DNA of 64,000 bases from Propionibacteriaceae bacterium UBA6122 (GTDB taxonomy: Bacteria; Actinomycetota; Actinomycetes; Propionibacteriales; Propionibacteriaceae): positions 131,745 through 195,744 of the forward strand of contig DIVW01000045.1 in the NCBI GenBank assembly GCA_002428365.1, written 5' to 3'. The notes under the pieces were generated by a model that saw only the letters and a list, made by a program, of their open reading frames with translations, was not told where the DNA came from and did no database searches. Every line of letters begins with the position of its first letter. Position 1 is the first letter of the stretch. A program made the position numbers and the translations under genes. Shown here in pieces: positions 25,017 through 33,888 of the stretch.

Positions 25017-26144
25017 TCAGCGCACCTGATCGGCGGGGGCGATATAGCTGTTGCAGGTACTGACCTGGGAGCTTCCCATGCCGGCGGTCACCCAGGCCAA
25101 CCGGGAGGACGACGCGCCGTGGTTGTCTTCGGGGTCAGGTTCGGCGGAGCCGATAGCGGCTGCGATCTTCTTGATGTTTTCCACGTCCGTTGTGCTCAGC
25201 TGGGAGGCTTGGCCCACGGAGTTGATCCACTGCCCGCTGAAGCAGTCGGCTTGGAGTTCCATTCGCCGGTTGTATTCGATGGCCAGCAGCTTGGTGGAAT
25301 TGGCCTGCAGTCCGTCGGTAGCGTTCATGATCCCGGTCCGGCCCTGAAGGTGGTGCCCGAACTCGTGGGCCATCACATAGTCAACGACCCACGGCTTAGC
25401 GCGGAGCGACGCCGGGAGTACTTCAAAAATGTCGTAGGCGAAATAGACGTGCTGATCGGCACTGCAGTAGTAGGCGTTGTGGGTCTCGATCTTGCCGCAG
25501 GGGGTTGTGATGGTGTGGGAGTAGACCGTCACCGGCGTACGCGGTAACTCGAAACCGCTGGCGATGACCGGCCCTTCCCAGACCCCCCAAAGGCAAGCAG
25601 TGAGCTGATTGAGGCGGGTCTCCATTTCCGCGGCCGTGGCGGTAGTCGGATCCTGGTGTGGCACCACGCAGTTGGTCGGCACCGGGGTGGACTGCCGGTA
25701 GATGGGGTTGTCTTTGGTCCAAGCCCGCAGTTGGTCAGCATTGGCTGGCTTGGGCAGCGCTGGCGGGTTGAAATCCGGCGCGGGCACGTTATCGACCTGG
25801 TGATAGCTGGGTTCAGCGGAAGGTGTCCCGCTGCCCCCAGCGCCGAGGTAGTTGATCAGAGCCACCCCGAAGAACATGGCCATGAGCACAAAAGCTCCGC
25901 CACCCAGGATGGCCAACAGCGGGCTCTTCTTTGCTGGCGGGGTGGGGTAGTACCCGCCGGGCGGCCCGTAGGTGAACTGCTGGCCGCCGACGCCTGGCGG
26001 CGTTGCGGGTGCGGGCGGGTATTGCCCCTGGGGTGCGACGCCGGGCGGCGGGACTGGCCCCGTCCAGGCATTCGGCGGCCGGTTCCAGCCTTGCTGCCCC
26101 GGCCATTGCTGACCTTGATTCGGCACTCCCCAGTTTTGCGTCAC
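25017..26144 (-). CDS. Membrane-anchored neutral zinc metallopeptidase, paralogue B
   Basis: This 375-residue protein has the same layout as its neighbours: a Pro/Gly-rich cytoplasmic tail starting 'MTQNWG', one membrane helix (about 75-95), then an extracellular domain with HEFGHHLQGRTG and 'ELQADCFSGQW'. It shares 'YHQVDNVPAPDFNPP', 'PTNC' and 'TACLWGVWEGP' with paralogue A, so the two are recent tandem duplicates. Its GTG start follows a -10-like TAATCT by 6 nt. The separate promoter suggests each copy is transcribed on its own. Confidence 0.88.
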   Translation of the reverse strand: MTQNWGVPNQGQQWPGQQGWNRPPNAWTGPVPPPGVAPQGQYPPAPATPPGVGGQQFTYGPPGGYYPTPPAKKSPLLAILGGGAFVLMAMFFGVALINYLGAGGSGTPSAEPSYHQVDNVPAPDFNPPALPKPANADQLRAWTKDNPIYRQSTPVPTNCVVPHQDPTTATAAEMETRLNQLTACLWGVWEGPVIASGFELPRTPVTVYSHTITTPCGKIETHNAYYCSADQHVYFAYDIFEVLPASLRAKPWVVDYVMAHEFGHHLQGRTGIMNATDGLQANSTKLLAIEYNRRMELQADCFSGQWINSVGQASQLSTTDVENIKKIAAAIGSAEPDPEDNHGASSSRLAWVTAGMGSSQVSTCNSYIAPADQVR

Positions 26145-26150
26145 GCGGCC

Positions 26151-26156
26151 AGATTA
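26151..26156 (-). promoter_or_regulatory. -10 element, metallopeptidase B
   Basis: TAATCT on the coding strand ends 6 nt before the GTG start. A TTGGCC lies at about -35 spacing (16 bp). Leaderless transcript likely. Confidence 0.55.
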
Positions 26157-26227
26157 GTAACGGAAAAAAGGGGGCCAATTCGGCCAGCTTCGGCGGCTTT
26201 AGCGGTGGAGCCGTACAACACTGCCGA

Positions 26228-27313
26228 TCAGCGCACCTGATCGGCAGCGGCCGCGAAGGTATTGCAGTTGCTGATCGGGGGTGAACCAAGGCCCTCGGAA
26301 AGCCAGTACGCCTGCGACTTGCCGGTGCCGTGGTCATCGGTCGGGGACGGCTCGTCGGTGCCCAGGGCCAAGTCCATCGCCTTGATATTCGCCACATCGG
26401 CCTCGCTCAGCTTGGACGCCATGGCGATGGCGTTGAGCCAGCTACCGGCGAAGCATTCCGCCTGAAGCTCAAGGCGACGGCGGTATTCGAAGCCGAGGAG
26501 CTCAGGGCTCTTCTTTTCCAGCGAATACTCGGCAATGAGGAGCCCAGTCCTGGCCTGAACGACGTGCCCGAACTCGTGGGCCATGATCGCTTCGACGATG
26601 AACGGTTTGGAGCGAATGGCGCTCGGGAGCCGTTCGGGCATGTTGAGGTCGTAGTAGACCTGTTGGTTCGCCGGACAGTAGAAGGCGTTGTACTCGAGGG
26701 TCTTTCCGCACGGCGTGGTGAGTTCGGTGGTGTACACCGTCACGGGCGGCCTTGGTAGTCGGAATCCGGACGAGGTGAGCGGCGGCTCCCAAACCGTCCA
26801 CAGACAGGCGGTGAGGCTGTTGAGTTGTGCTTCCAACTCCGCAGCGCTAACTCCAGCGCTCTTGACCGGGGTGAGTGGGCAGTTCGTCGGTGATGGCACG
26901 CCTTGGGCATAGACCGCATTGGCTTTGGTCCACTCGACGGATTCCGCTTTCGTGGCCGGGTAGGGGAGCTCTGGCGGGTTGGGATCGGGTTCAGGAACCT
27001 TGTCGGCCTGGTGGTAGCTGGGCTCGGGACTGGGGCTGGCGCTGGGGTCACCAACGCCAGTTGCGCTTGGGTTCAGGAAGTTCCACAACGTGACACCGAA
27101 GAAGACGGTGGCCAACACGAGCCCAAGTCCGGCGAGGAGCACCGACAGCTGCCCAGTAGCCCGACGTGCTGGTGGTGCCGGGAAGGGCTCTGGCGCAGGT
27201 GGGAAGAAGGAGGCCTGTCCGGGTGGGGCTGGCCAGGGGCTGGCCCCGGAATTCCAGGGCGCCGGGGGCGACTGCGGTTGGCCGACTCCAGGCCCGTCCC
27301 ACCTATGGCTCAT
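26228..27313 (-). CDS. Membrane-anchored neutral zinc metallopeptidase, paralogue C
   Basis: This 361-residue member is the most diverged of the three. It has a Pro-rich cytoplasmic tail with a different start ('MSHRWDG'), a membrane helix (about 55-77), and an extracellular domain with 'HEFGHVVQARTG' and 'ELQAECFAGSW', where Glu replaces the usual Asp of the signature. The spaced cysteines in 'PTNC', 'TACLW', 'TTPCGK' and 'FYCPAN' are kept. Its ATG start again has a -10-like hexamer 6 nt upstream and no ribosome binding site. Confidence 0.87.
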   Translation of the reverse strand: MSHRWDGPGVGQPQSPPAPWNSGASPWPAPPGQASFFPPAPEPFPAPPARRATGQLSVLLAGLGLVLATVFFGVTLWNFLNPSATGVGDPSASPSPEPSYHQADKVPEPDPNPPELPYPATKAESVEWTKANAVYAQGVPSPTNCPLTPVKSAGVSAAELEAQLNSLTACLWTVWEPPLTSSGFRLPRPPVTVYTTELTTPCGKTLEYNAFYCPANQQVYYDLNMPERLPSAIRSKPFIVEAIMAHEFGHVVQARTGLLIAEYSLEKKSPELLGFEYRRRLELQAECFAGSWLNAIAMASKLSEADVANIKAMDLALGTDEPSPTDDHGTGKSQAYWLSEGLGSPPISNCNTFAAAADQVR

Positions 27314-27319
27314 GATCAG

Positions 27320-27325
27320 AGATTA
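27320..27325 (-). promoter_or_regulatory. -10 element, metallopeptidase C
   Basis: TAATCT on the coding strand ends 6 nt before the ATG, the same geometry as in paralogues A and B. Confidence 0.55.
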
Positions 27326-27480
27326 CGGCCCGAAGCAAAGACTGCTGAGTAGAAGAAGGTGCGTCAATGGGTACCGGCGCAGGCCGAGTTCGCCTTAGGC
27401 TGCCTCCCAAGCTGTGGCTCTGGTGTGGGTCGCTAGGCTGTACCACGGGTGCTGACGAGCGCAAAGAAGAGGAACCAGAA

Positions 27481-29175
27481 ATGGCAACATTCAGGGCTGG
27501 GTTGAAGCGAAGCCTGGCGGTCGTACTGATTGCATTTGGGCTCGCCATTTCGATGGTTCCCGGTGCTCGTGCTGCGGGTGAGCAGCTTTCGACCTACAAC
27601 GCGGTGGCCAGTGTTGGTGCCGACGGAGTGCTGACGGTCGAGGCTGTGCTGACCTTTGACGGCGCGGCTCCGGCCAGCATTCAGCAGGTGTTCAGCACCG
27701 CTCGACGGACGACGCAGTCCACCGAGTATCGCTTCGCGATTACCGACATCACCGCCACCAGCGGTGCCACCAAACTGGACGCCAAGGTGGCGTCCGGGCC
27801 AAACACGGTGACCGTTGACCTGCCGACTGCGGGTCTGACTGAGCCGGTGAAGTTGGCCTACAAGGTGAGTGGCGCTGCGGTAGCGAACGCCGGCGGCGGC
27901 ACCTTGGTGGTATGGCCGCTGCTGCAGGGGTTGAGCGTCCCGGTGCAGCAGTTCAATGCTGAAGTGAGCGCCCCGGCCCAGTTCAATCAACTCGACTGTG
28001 CCGCTGGTGCTCCGGCATCGCCTGGCAACTGCACCTTCTACGGCGGCGGCAACCACGACTACCCGACCCCGACCTTCCGGCAGGACGCGAACAGCTCCGG
28101 CGATGTGGTCATCATCACTCTCGGCTTCCCGGCCGGTCAGATCGCGGTGAACGAGGACGTCCGCCAGCTGTGGACGATTGAGCGGGCCTTCTCGGTGGCT
28201 CCGCTGCCGTTGGGCGTTGGGCTGGGCGCTCTGCTGCTCGGCGCACTGGCCCTTTGGGCCGCGCACCGCAAGATCGGGCAGGACTTCGTTGGCGCCGTCG
28301 AGCCGGTGATGATCGCCGAGTTCCAGCCGGTTGGCGCGGGCCGCAGTGAGTTCAAGGTGGTTGATGGTATTCATGCCGGCGCCATTGGGACGCTGGCTGA
28401 TGAGCATGTCGATCCGGTTGATGTAACCGCTGCGATCCTTGATCTGGCCGTCCGTGGGCACCTGGTGATTACGGAATTGCCGCGCGAATCCGACCATGCC
28501 ACGACCGACTGGACGTTCACCAGACGCGCCAATGATGAGCCGCTTGCCGACTATGAACGCACGTTGCTAAACGCGATAGCGCCGGTTCAGGGCGATGCCG
28601 TGAAGCTTTCCAACCTTCCCGGCAGCTTGGGCGCCGTGATCGGCGATGTGCAGTCGCAGTTGTACGACGAGGTGGTAGCGAAGGGCTGGTTCGCGCACCG
28701 TCCGGACGCCACCCGGGATCGTTGGGGCGTGATCGGCTGGATCGGATTGGTGGTGGCCACGGGTGCCGCAATCGGGCTGATCTGGGGCACCACCTTCGGC
28801 TTGTTTGGCCTGGCCCTGGTGTTGTTGGCGCTTGGCCTGCTGTTCGTGTCCAAGGAGATGCCGGCCCGGACGGCGGCGGGTGCTGCGGTGCTGCGTGGGC
28901 TTGAGGTCCTGCATGGCAACCTGCTCACCCACCCGGTGGAAAACCTCGCCGGCACTGACCCGTATCGGCAGATTTCGCCGGTGCTGCCCTATGCGGTGGT
29001 GCTCGGTGGCCGGGATCGTTGGTTGAAGGCGATGGCTGACGCCGATGACGATGCCGTGCCCGATTCGACCGACCTGGATTGGTACCACGGTCCCGACGGC
29101 TGGCACATGGCTGATCTGCCCGCCTCGTTGAACAACTTCGTGACCACCCTGCAAGGCACCCTGTTCAGCCGCTAA
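27481..29175 (+). CDS. DUF2207-family membrane protein
   Basis: This 564-residue protein matches the DUF2207 type of exported membrane proteins, whose function is unknown. It has a signal peptide (processing near ARA-AGE), an extracellular beta-rich domain (about 35-235, the DUF2207 part), a membrane helix near 240-262, a cytoplasmic region, two more helices near 420-460, and a polar C-terminal domain. AGAGGAA precedes the ATG at good spacing. It is divergent from the metallopeptidases; a shared role at the envelope is possible but not shown. Confidence 0.82.
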   Translation: MATFRAGLKRSLAVVLIAFGLAISMVPGARAAGEQLSTYNAVASVGADGVLTVEAVLTFDGAAPASIQQVFSTARRTTQSTEYRFAITDITATSGATKLDAKVASGPNTVTVDLPTAGLTEPVKLAYKVSGAAVANAGGGTLVVWPLLQGLSVPVQQFNAEVSAPAQFNQLDCAAGAPASPGNCTFYGGGNHDYPTPTFRQDANSSGDVVIITLGFPAGQIAVNEDVRQLWTIERAFSVAPLPLGVGLGALLLGALALWAAHRKIGQDFVGAVEPVMIAEFQPVGAGRSEFKVVDGIHAGAIGTLADEHVDPVDVTAAILDLAVRGHLVITELPRESDHATTDWTFTRRANDEPLADYERTLLNAIAPVQGDAVKLSNLPGSLGAVIGDVQSQLYDEVVAKGWFAHRPDATRDRWGVIGWIGLVVATGAAIGLIWGTTFGLFGLALVLLALGLLFVSKEMPARTAAGAAVLRGLEVLHGNLLTHPVENLAGTDPYRQISPVLPYAVVLGGRDRWLKAMADADDDAVPDSTDLDWYHGPDGWHMADLPASLNNFVTTLQGTLFSR

Positions 29176-29186
29176 CTGCGCTAAAT

Positions 29187-29226
29187 GGAACCGTCCCCAA
29201 TCTGAGCAGTTCAGGGGGACGGTTCC
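29187..29226. terminator. Bidirectional terminator between DUF2207 gene and VOC gene
   Basis: GGAACCGTCCCC and GGGGACGGTTCC form a perfect 12-bp stem with a 16-nt loop, placed between two convergent genes. Confidence 0.85.
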
Positions 29227-29234
29227 TGGTGGCG

Positions 29235-29597
29235 TCAGAGTCTGGCGACAGCCAGGACGTGACCGTCGGGGTCAAGGGCGTAACCGACCGCCTCACCCCA
29301 ACCACGGAGTTCGACTTCGCTGAGCACTGAGCCGCCAGCTGGAGCCACTTTGGTGAGGATGGCCTCGGCGTCAGGTCGGCGCAGGTAGAGCTCGCAGCGT
29401 TGTCCGCTGCCAGCCGTGATGCCGGGTATCAGGGCGGCCATGTCGGCCACCGGCATCAGCCCCAAGGTGGTGCCGCCGAGGTCGAACTCAGTCATGCCGG
29501 GCACATCAAGACTCGGCTCATCGGCTAACACCGTGGCGTAGAAATCGCGGGCGCGGGCCTGATCAGTCACGTAGAGGATTACCTCGTTGCGGTTCAC
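29235..29597 (-). CDS. VOC (glyoxalase/bleomycin-resistance) family protein
   Basis: This 120-residue single-module protein has the paired beta-alpha-beta-beta-beta pattern of the vicinal oxygen chelate superfamily. It opens with 'VILYVTDQARARDFYATVL' and ends with 'ALDPDGHVLAVARL'. The substrate cannot be read from sequence. It starts with GTG 16 bp after the glyA stop and may be co-transcribed with it. Confidence 0.8.
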   Translation of the reverse strand: MNRNEVILYVTDQARARDFYATVLADEPSLDVPGMTEFDLGGTTLGLMPVADMAALIPGITAGSGQRCELYLRRPDAEAILTKVAPAGGSVLSEVELRGWGEAVGYALDPDGHVLAVARL

Positions 29598-29613
29598 CAG
29601 GCCCGTCCCGAGA

Positions 29614-31053
29614 TCAGAGTTCGAGGCCGGGGTAGAGCGGGTTGGCGTCGAGCAGTTCCGCGGCCGCGGCCTTGGTCCGCTCGGCCACGCCGTCAGCGAT
29701 GGCGTACTTCGCCTTTCCGGGGGTGCCAGCAGCGGTGATGCTCGGCGTAGTGGCCTTGAGGACGTCAGTGATCAGCTCAGCGACCTTGTCGAACTCGTTG
29801 GCGCCGAAGCCACGCGAGGTAAGCGCCGGGGTGCCGATCCGGACGCCGGAGGTGTACCAGGCGCCGTTGGCGTCGTTGGGGACGGAGTTGCGGTTGGTGA
29901 CCACTCCGGCATCCAGCAGAGCCGATTCCGCCTGGCGTCCGGTAAGGCCGAAGGAGCTGACGTCCATCAGCACCAAGTGGTTGTCGGTGCCGCCGGTGAC
30001 CAGGTTGACCCCGCGCTTGAGGAGGCCTTCGGCCAGCGTCTTGGCGTTGTCGGCCACGGCCTGGGCGTAGACGGCGAAGGACGGCTGACGTGCCTCGGCC
30101 AGCGCGACGGCCTTGGCGGCCATCACGTGGCTAAGCGGCCCGCCCAGCACCATCGGGCAGCCGCGATCGACACTAGGGCCGTACTCGGCGGTCGCCAGCA
30201 CCATGCCGCCGCGCGGGCCACGCAGCGACTTGTGGGTGGTGGTGGCCACCACATCGGCGTACGGCACAGGGTTCTCTTCGCCGGTGAACACCTTGCCGGC
30301 CACCAGGCCAGCGAAGTGGGCCATGTCGACGAACAAGGTGGCGCCCACGGCGTCGGCGATCTCGCGCATTTTCGCGAAGTTCACCCGGCGCGGATAGGCC
30401 GAATAGCCAGCCACCAGAATCAGCGGCTTGAATTCCTTCGCATCAGCCAACAACTTGGCGTAGTCGATCAGGCCGGTTTCGGGGTTGGTGCCGTAGGAAT
30501 GCTGCTTGAACATCTTGCCGGAGATGTTGTGCCGGAAGCCGTGGGTGAGATGCCCGCCGGCGTCCAGGCTCATGCCCATCACCCGCTGAGAGTTGAACTC
30601 GGCCCGCAGCGCGTCCCAGTCTGCTTCGGAAAGGTCATTGACGGTCTTGGCGCCCAAACGCTCCAGGGTCGGGCTTTCGATCCGATGGGAGAGGATCGAC
30701 CAGTACGCGACCAGATTGGCATCGATACCCGAGTGGGGTTGGACGTAGGCGTACTCGGCGCCGAAAAGCTCCCGGGCATGCTCGGCGGCTACTGACTCGA
30801 CGGTGTCGACGTTCTGGCAGCCCGCATAGAAGCGGTGACCGACAGTGCCTTCGGCGTACTTGTCGCTCAGCCAGGTGCCCATCGTCATCAGCACCGGTAG
30901 TGAGGCGTAGTTCTCACTGGCGATGAGCTTCAGCGAACCTCGCTGGTCGGCGAGCTCGGCCCTGGTCGCAGCGGCGATGCGAGGTTCGACCGACTCGATC
31001 ACCCCCAGTGCCTGGGAGTAGATATTGGACACTGTGCTGGCGAAATCAGCCAC
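29614..31053 (-). CDS. glyA: Serine hydroxymethyltransferase
   Basis: GlyA converts serine and tetrahydrofolate to glycine and methylene-tetrahydrofolate, using PLP. The 479-residue protein has 'SENYAS', the substrate motif 'GHRFYAGCQNVD', and the PLP-lysine motif 'VATTTHKSLRGPRGG'. It is about 50 residues longer than the Escherichia coli enzyme, with an insertion after residue 110. I place the start at the GTG at 31053 behind AGGAG; a longer frame to 31095 adds 14 residues without family support. Confidence 0.95.
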   Translation of the reverse strand: MADFASTVSNIYSQALGVIESVEPRIAAATRAELADQRGSLKLIASENYASLPVLMTMGTWLSDKYAEGTVGHRFYAGCQNVDTVESVAAEHARELFGAEYAYVQPHSGIDANLVAYWSILSHRIESPTLERLGAKTVNDLSEADWDALRAEFNSQRVMGMSLDAGGHLTHGFRHNISGKMFKQHSYGTNPETGLIDYAKLLADAKEFKPLILVAGYSAYPRRVNFAKMREIADAVGATLFVDMAHFAGLVAGKVFTGEENPVPYADVVATTTHKSLRGPRGGMVLATAEYGPSVDRGCPMVLGGPLSHVMAAKAVALAEARQPSFAVYAQAVADNAKTLAEGLLKRGVNLVTGGTDNHLVLMDVSSFGLTGRQAESALLDAGVVTNRNSVPNDANGAWYTSGVRIGTPALTSRGFGANEFDKVAELITDVLKATTPSITAAGTPGKAKYAIADGVAERTKAAAAELLDANPLYPGLEL

Positions 31054-31227
31054 GGGCAGGCTCCTAGCTCGGCGAGACCCCAACTGTATCGACAATTGGC
31101 TCCTCGACGATCTTCACTGACGGGCGCCCAGGCAGAGGTGGTCAGCTGCGTTGGGGACGCTGCTGGCTTGGGTGGATTGGTAGGAGCGCTATCGGCGGTT
31201 TTGGCAACCCTTGTGCCCCCAGATTCC

Positions 31228-31233
31228 TACACT
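31228..31233 (+). promoter_or_regulatory. -10 element before the PH-like membrane protein
   Basis: TACACT lies 7 nt before the ATG at 31241, which has no Shine-Dalgarno sequence. Confidence 0.4.
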
Positions 31234-31240
31234 CCCTGGT

Positions 31241-31831
31241 ATGAGTTCGGTACAACCGCCACCAGGACTGATCGAATCGCACCTATCGCCGACTGAACGG
31301 CTGTTGTGGGCCGGTCGTCCGGGCGCCCGCTCGGTCTTCCGACTAGGTGACTTGATGTCGGGCTTGGTCGGCATGGCGTTCATCGTGGTGCCGGCACTGA
31401 TGCTGTTCGCCTTTGGCGGGGTGCGCGCCCCGATCTATGTGCAGCTTTTCCTGCTGTTCTTTGTGTTGGTCGGGCTGTCCCAACTGGTCGGCCCGCCAGC
31501 GATGCGGGCTTGGCAGCTCCCGCGGACTTGGTACGCGCTCACAGATCAGCGGGCTTTAGAGCTGGTGGGCGACGACGTCCGGTCGGTGCGCCTGAACCAG
31601 GTTGAGGCCTTTGACGTGACCACGCGCGCTGACGGCTCGGGCACCATCGTGTTTGTTCGCTCACTCGGTTTGCCGCCGCAGGTGAGTCAATTGCTCGGCA
31701 GCCTGCAATCCAGCGGGGTCTTCCGCGCTCGGGGCGGCTCCAGTTCCAATTCGGTAATGGCCTTCTACAATGTCGCAGATGTCGCGGCGGTGGAGGCGTT
31801 GGTGAACTCCTACCGCCAGGGGTTGCGCTGA
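31241..31831 (+). CDS. PH-like domain membrane protein
   Basis: This 196-residue protein has a polar N terminus with 'LSPTERLLWAGRP', two adjacent membrane helices (about 40-85), then a segment with 'WYALTDQRALEL', typical of bacterial pleckstrin-homology-like membrane proteins. The C-terminal half is soluble and beta-rich. Its function is unknown. The ATG was chosen because the protein then begins a few residues before the conserved part. Confidence 0.7.
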   Translation: MSSVQPPPGLIESHLSPTERLLWAGRPGARSVFRLGDLMSGLVGMAFIVVPALMLFAFGGVRAPIYVQLFLLFFVLVGLSQLVGPPAMRAWQLPRTWYALTDQRALELVGDDVRSVRLNQVEAFDVTTRADGSGTIVFVRSLGLPPQVSQLLGSLQSSGVFRARGGSSSNSVMAFYNVADVAAVEALVNSYRQGLR

Positions 31832-32231
31832 AGGCAACCGCCTCGAGTGCGGTTTGAGTCGCTACTGGCCGAGTTGGCGGCGAGGCGCTGGTATTCTTGG
31901 GGTGCAGTGGACTTCAGCTGAGCAGGTTTTGACCGCCGCAAGTTCATGCGATGGACGTCGCGGCCCGGGGAAAACTCATCCGACGCAATCCCCTTTGCGA
32001 GCCCGGGCCGCGACCCTCTCCATCACCTTCAGTTGGCTGACGCGGCGAGGTCGCGAGGTAGTCTGGTCCAGACGCCTGAAATCGATATCTCAAGGTGTGG
32101 GCCACCTCTTTTCACCCGCAGGAGTTGCGGCGATAATCGGTAGCGGAGAGGACTTGCAACGTGGCGAGACACTGCCTGGTAGGTGAGGTCATCATGAGTG
32201 AAGGCCACCTGGCTGGAGCCGGGGACCCGCG
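31832..32231 (+). other. Intergenic region upstream of rhaB
   Basis: These 400 bp contain no convincing gene. The main feature is a long hairpin element at 31957-32014. A GGAG..GGGGA stretch precedes the rhaB ATG. No palindromic operator like those near 39450 or 49088 was found. Confidence 0.4.
31957..32014 (+). repeat. Hairpin element with conserved CAATCCCC loop, copy 1
   Basis: GTCGCGGCCCGGG pairs perfectly with CCCGGGCCGCGAC (13 bp) around a 32-nt loop that contains CAATCCCC at 31986-31993. A second, diverged copy with the same stem core and loop motif lies at 53491-53548. The loop CCCC could also pair with the GGGG of the 5' arm. Confidence 0.6.
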
Positions 32232-33728
32232 ATGAGCGCACGTTTCTTCGCCGCCGCCGACCTGGGGGCCTCCAGCGGTCGGGTGATGCTCGGGCGCCTG
32301 AGTGCGGGACGCTTCGAGCTGACCGAGATGGCCCGATTCAAGAATGGGCCGGTCGAGGCGGCTGACGGCAGCATCCACACTGATGCAGCAGCGCTGTACG
32401 CGGCGGTCTGTCGCGGGATCGAGGCCGCCATCGCGGCCAGCGGGGGCAGGCTTGAGTCGGTCGGGGTGGACACCTGGGGAGTTGACTTCGGTCGGCTGGA
32501 CGCTGCTGGTGAGTTGTTGGAGGCGCCGTTCCATTACCGCGACGAGCGCACGGGCGAGATCCCCGAGTTGGTGTTCGCCGCGCTCCCGGCCGCGGAGCTT
32601 TACCGGGCCGCGGGGCTAGAGGTGATGCCCTTCAACACCATCTTCCAGCTGGTGGCAGCCCGTACTGATCCGGCCTGGTCGAAGGTGGCCAAGCTGCTAT
32701 TCACCCCAGACCTGTTGGCCTATTGGCTCAGCGGGGCGCAGGTGGCCGAGGTGACGATCGCCTCTACGTCCGGGCTACTTGATGTCGCCACCCGCACTTG
32801 GTCGAAAGCTACCTGCGATCACCTGGCCCAGACCTATGGGCTGCCGGTGCCGCGAGTGCTTCCCGAGTTGGTTGAGCCAGGAACCGTGGTCGGCACCACC
32901 AGGCCCGGCCTTTTCAGCCAGCCCATCCAGGTGGTTGCGGTCGGCGGGCACGACACCGCCTCAGCGGTGGCTTCGGTTCCAGCCACCACCAGCGACTTCG
33001 CCTTCGTCTCCTCCGGCACGTGGTCGCTGGTCGGTTTGGAGTTGGAGTCGCCAGTGTTGACGGCGGCCAGCCGGGAGGCCGATTTCACCAACGAGCTCGG
33101 CATCGATGGCACCGTCCGCTACCTGAAAAATGTGATGGGGCTGTGGGTGCTCAGCGAGAGCATGCGCATCTGGGCCGTCAAGGGCCACAGCGTTGAGTTG
33201 GCCCCCTTGCTAACTCAAGCCGCGCAAGTGCCTGGCCTCACCTGTGTGCTGGATATGACCGACGAGCGGCTGCTACCCCCAGGCGACATGCCTGCCCGCC
33301 TGCTGGAGATGGCCGCTGAGACTGGGCAGGAACTCATCGCCGACCCGGCGGTGATGTGCCGCTGCATCCTGGACTCACTGGCCGTTGCCTACCGCCGGAC
33401 GATTGCCATGGCAGTTGAACTCGCCGGACGGCAGGTCTCGGTAGTGCACATCGTTGGGGGTGGTTGTCGCAACGAGTTGCTCTGCCAGTTGACCGCTGAA
33501 GCCACCGGGCTCCCGGTAGTGGCGGGCCCGGCCGAAGGTACGGCCCTGGGCAATTTGCTGGTGCAGGCGAGGGCCTGTGGCGCGATCAGCGGTGATCGCG
33601 CGGCACTGCGACAGGTGTCGATTGCCTCTGCTGACCTGGTGAACTACCAGCCAGGAGTGCTGCCCTTCGGCGATCGAGCCTGGGCGGAGGCCGAAAGCCG
33701 CGCCTATCACCGGAAGGCTGGAGGGTGA
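32232..33728 (+). CDS. rhaB: Rhamnulokinase
   Basis: This 498-residue FGGY-family kinase phosphorylates L-rhamnulose (or the related L-fuculose) in 6-deoxyhexose breakdown. The N terminus 'FAAADLGASSGRVMLGRL' is characteristic of rhamnulokinases, and 'GVDTWGVDFG' holds the catalytic Asp region. The ATP-site motifs include 'VSSGTWSLVG' and 'IVGGGCRNELLCQLTAEATG'. It stands alone on its strand and faces the isomerase across a terminator. No rhamnulose-1-phosphate aldolase is encoded nearby. Confidence 0.88.
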   Translation: MSARFFAAADLGASSGRVMLGRLSAGRFELTEMARFKNGPVEAADGSIHTDAAALYAAVCRGIEAAIAASGGRLESVGVDTWGVDFGRLDAAGELLEAPFHYRDERTGEIPELVFAALPAAELYRAAGLEVMPFNTIFQLVAARTDPAWSKVAKLLFTPDLLAYWLSGAQVAEVTIASTSGLLDVATRTWSKATCDHLAQTYGLPVPRVLPELVEPGTVVGTTRPGLFSQPIQVVAVGGHDTASAVASVPATTSDFAFVSSGTWSLVGLELESPVLTAASREADFTNELGIDGTVRYLKNVMGLWVLSESMRIWAVKGHSVELAPLLTQAAQVPGLTCVLDMTDERLLPPGDMPARLLEMAAETGQELIADPAVMCRCILDSLAVAYRRTIAMAVELAGRQVSVVHIVGGGCRNELLCQLTAEATGLPVVAGPAEGTALGNLLVQARACGAISGDRAALRQVSIASADLVNYQPGVLPFGDRAWAEAESRAYHRKAGG

Positions 33729-33846
33729 CAACCACATCTGGATTGCGTTGGGCGGCGACAGAAGCCTGTTCAGCTGATTGACCATCCCCCCGAATGGTCG
33801 GCCGCGGACGCCTCCCACACAACCGTCCCAGCCAGCGCTGAACAAG

Positions 33847-33878
33847 AAAGTGGGCCCCGGTTTCCCGGGGCCCACTTT
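33847..33878. terminator. Bidirectional terminator between rhaB and the isomerase
   Basis: AAAGTGGGCCCCGG and CCGGGGCCCACTTT form a perfect 14-bp stem with a TTTC loop, flanked by A and T runs on the two sides. It serves both convergent genes. Confidence 0.92.
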
Positions 33879-33888
33879 TATGTTGCGG

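Noticed and set aside
31054..31240. Possible ZTP or glycine riboswitch upstream of glyA
   Set aside because: A CTGCCTGGGCG stretch vaguely recalls one ZTP motif, but the other conserved parts are missing and the leader is too short to support a call.
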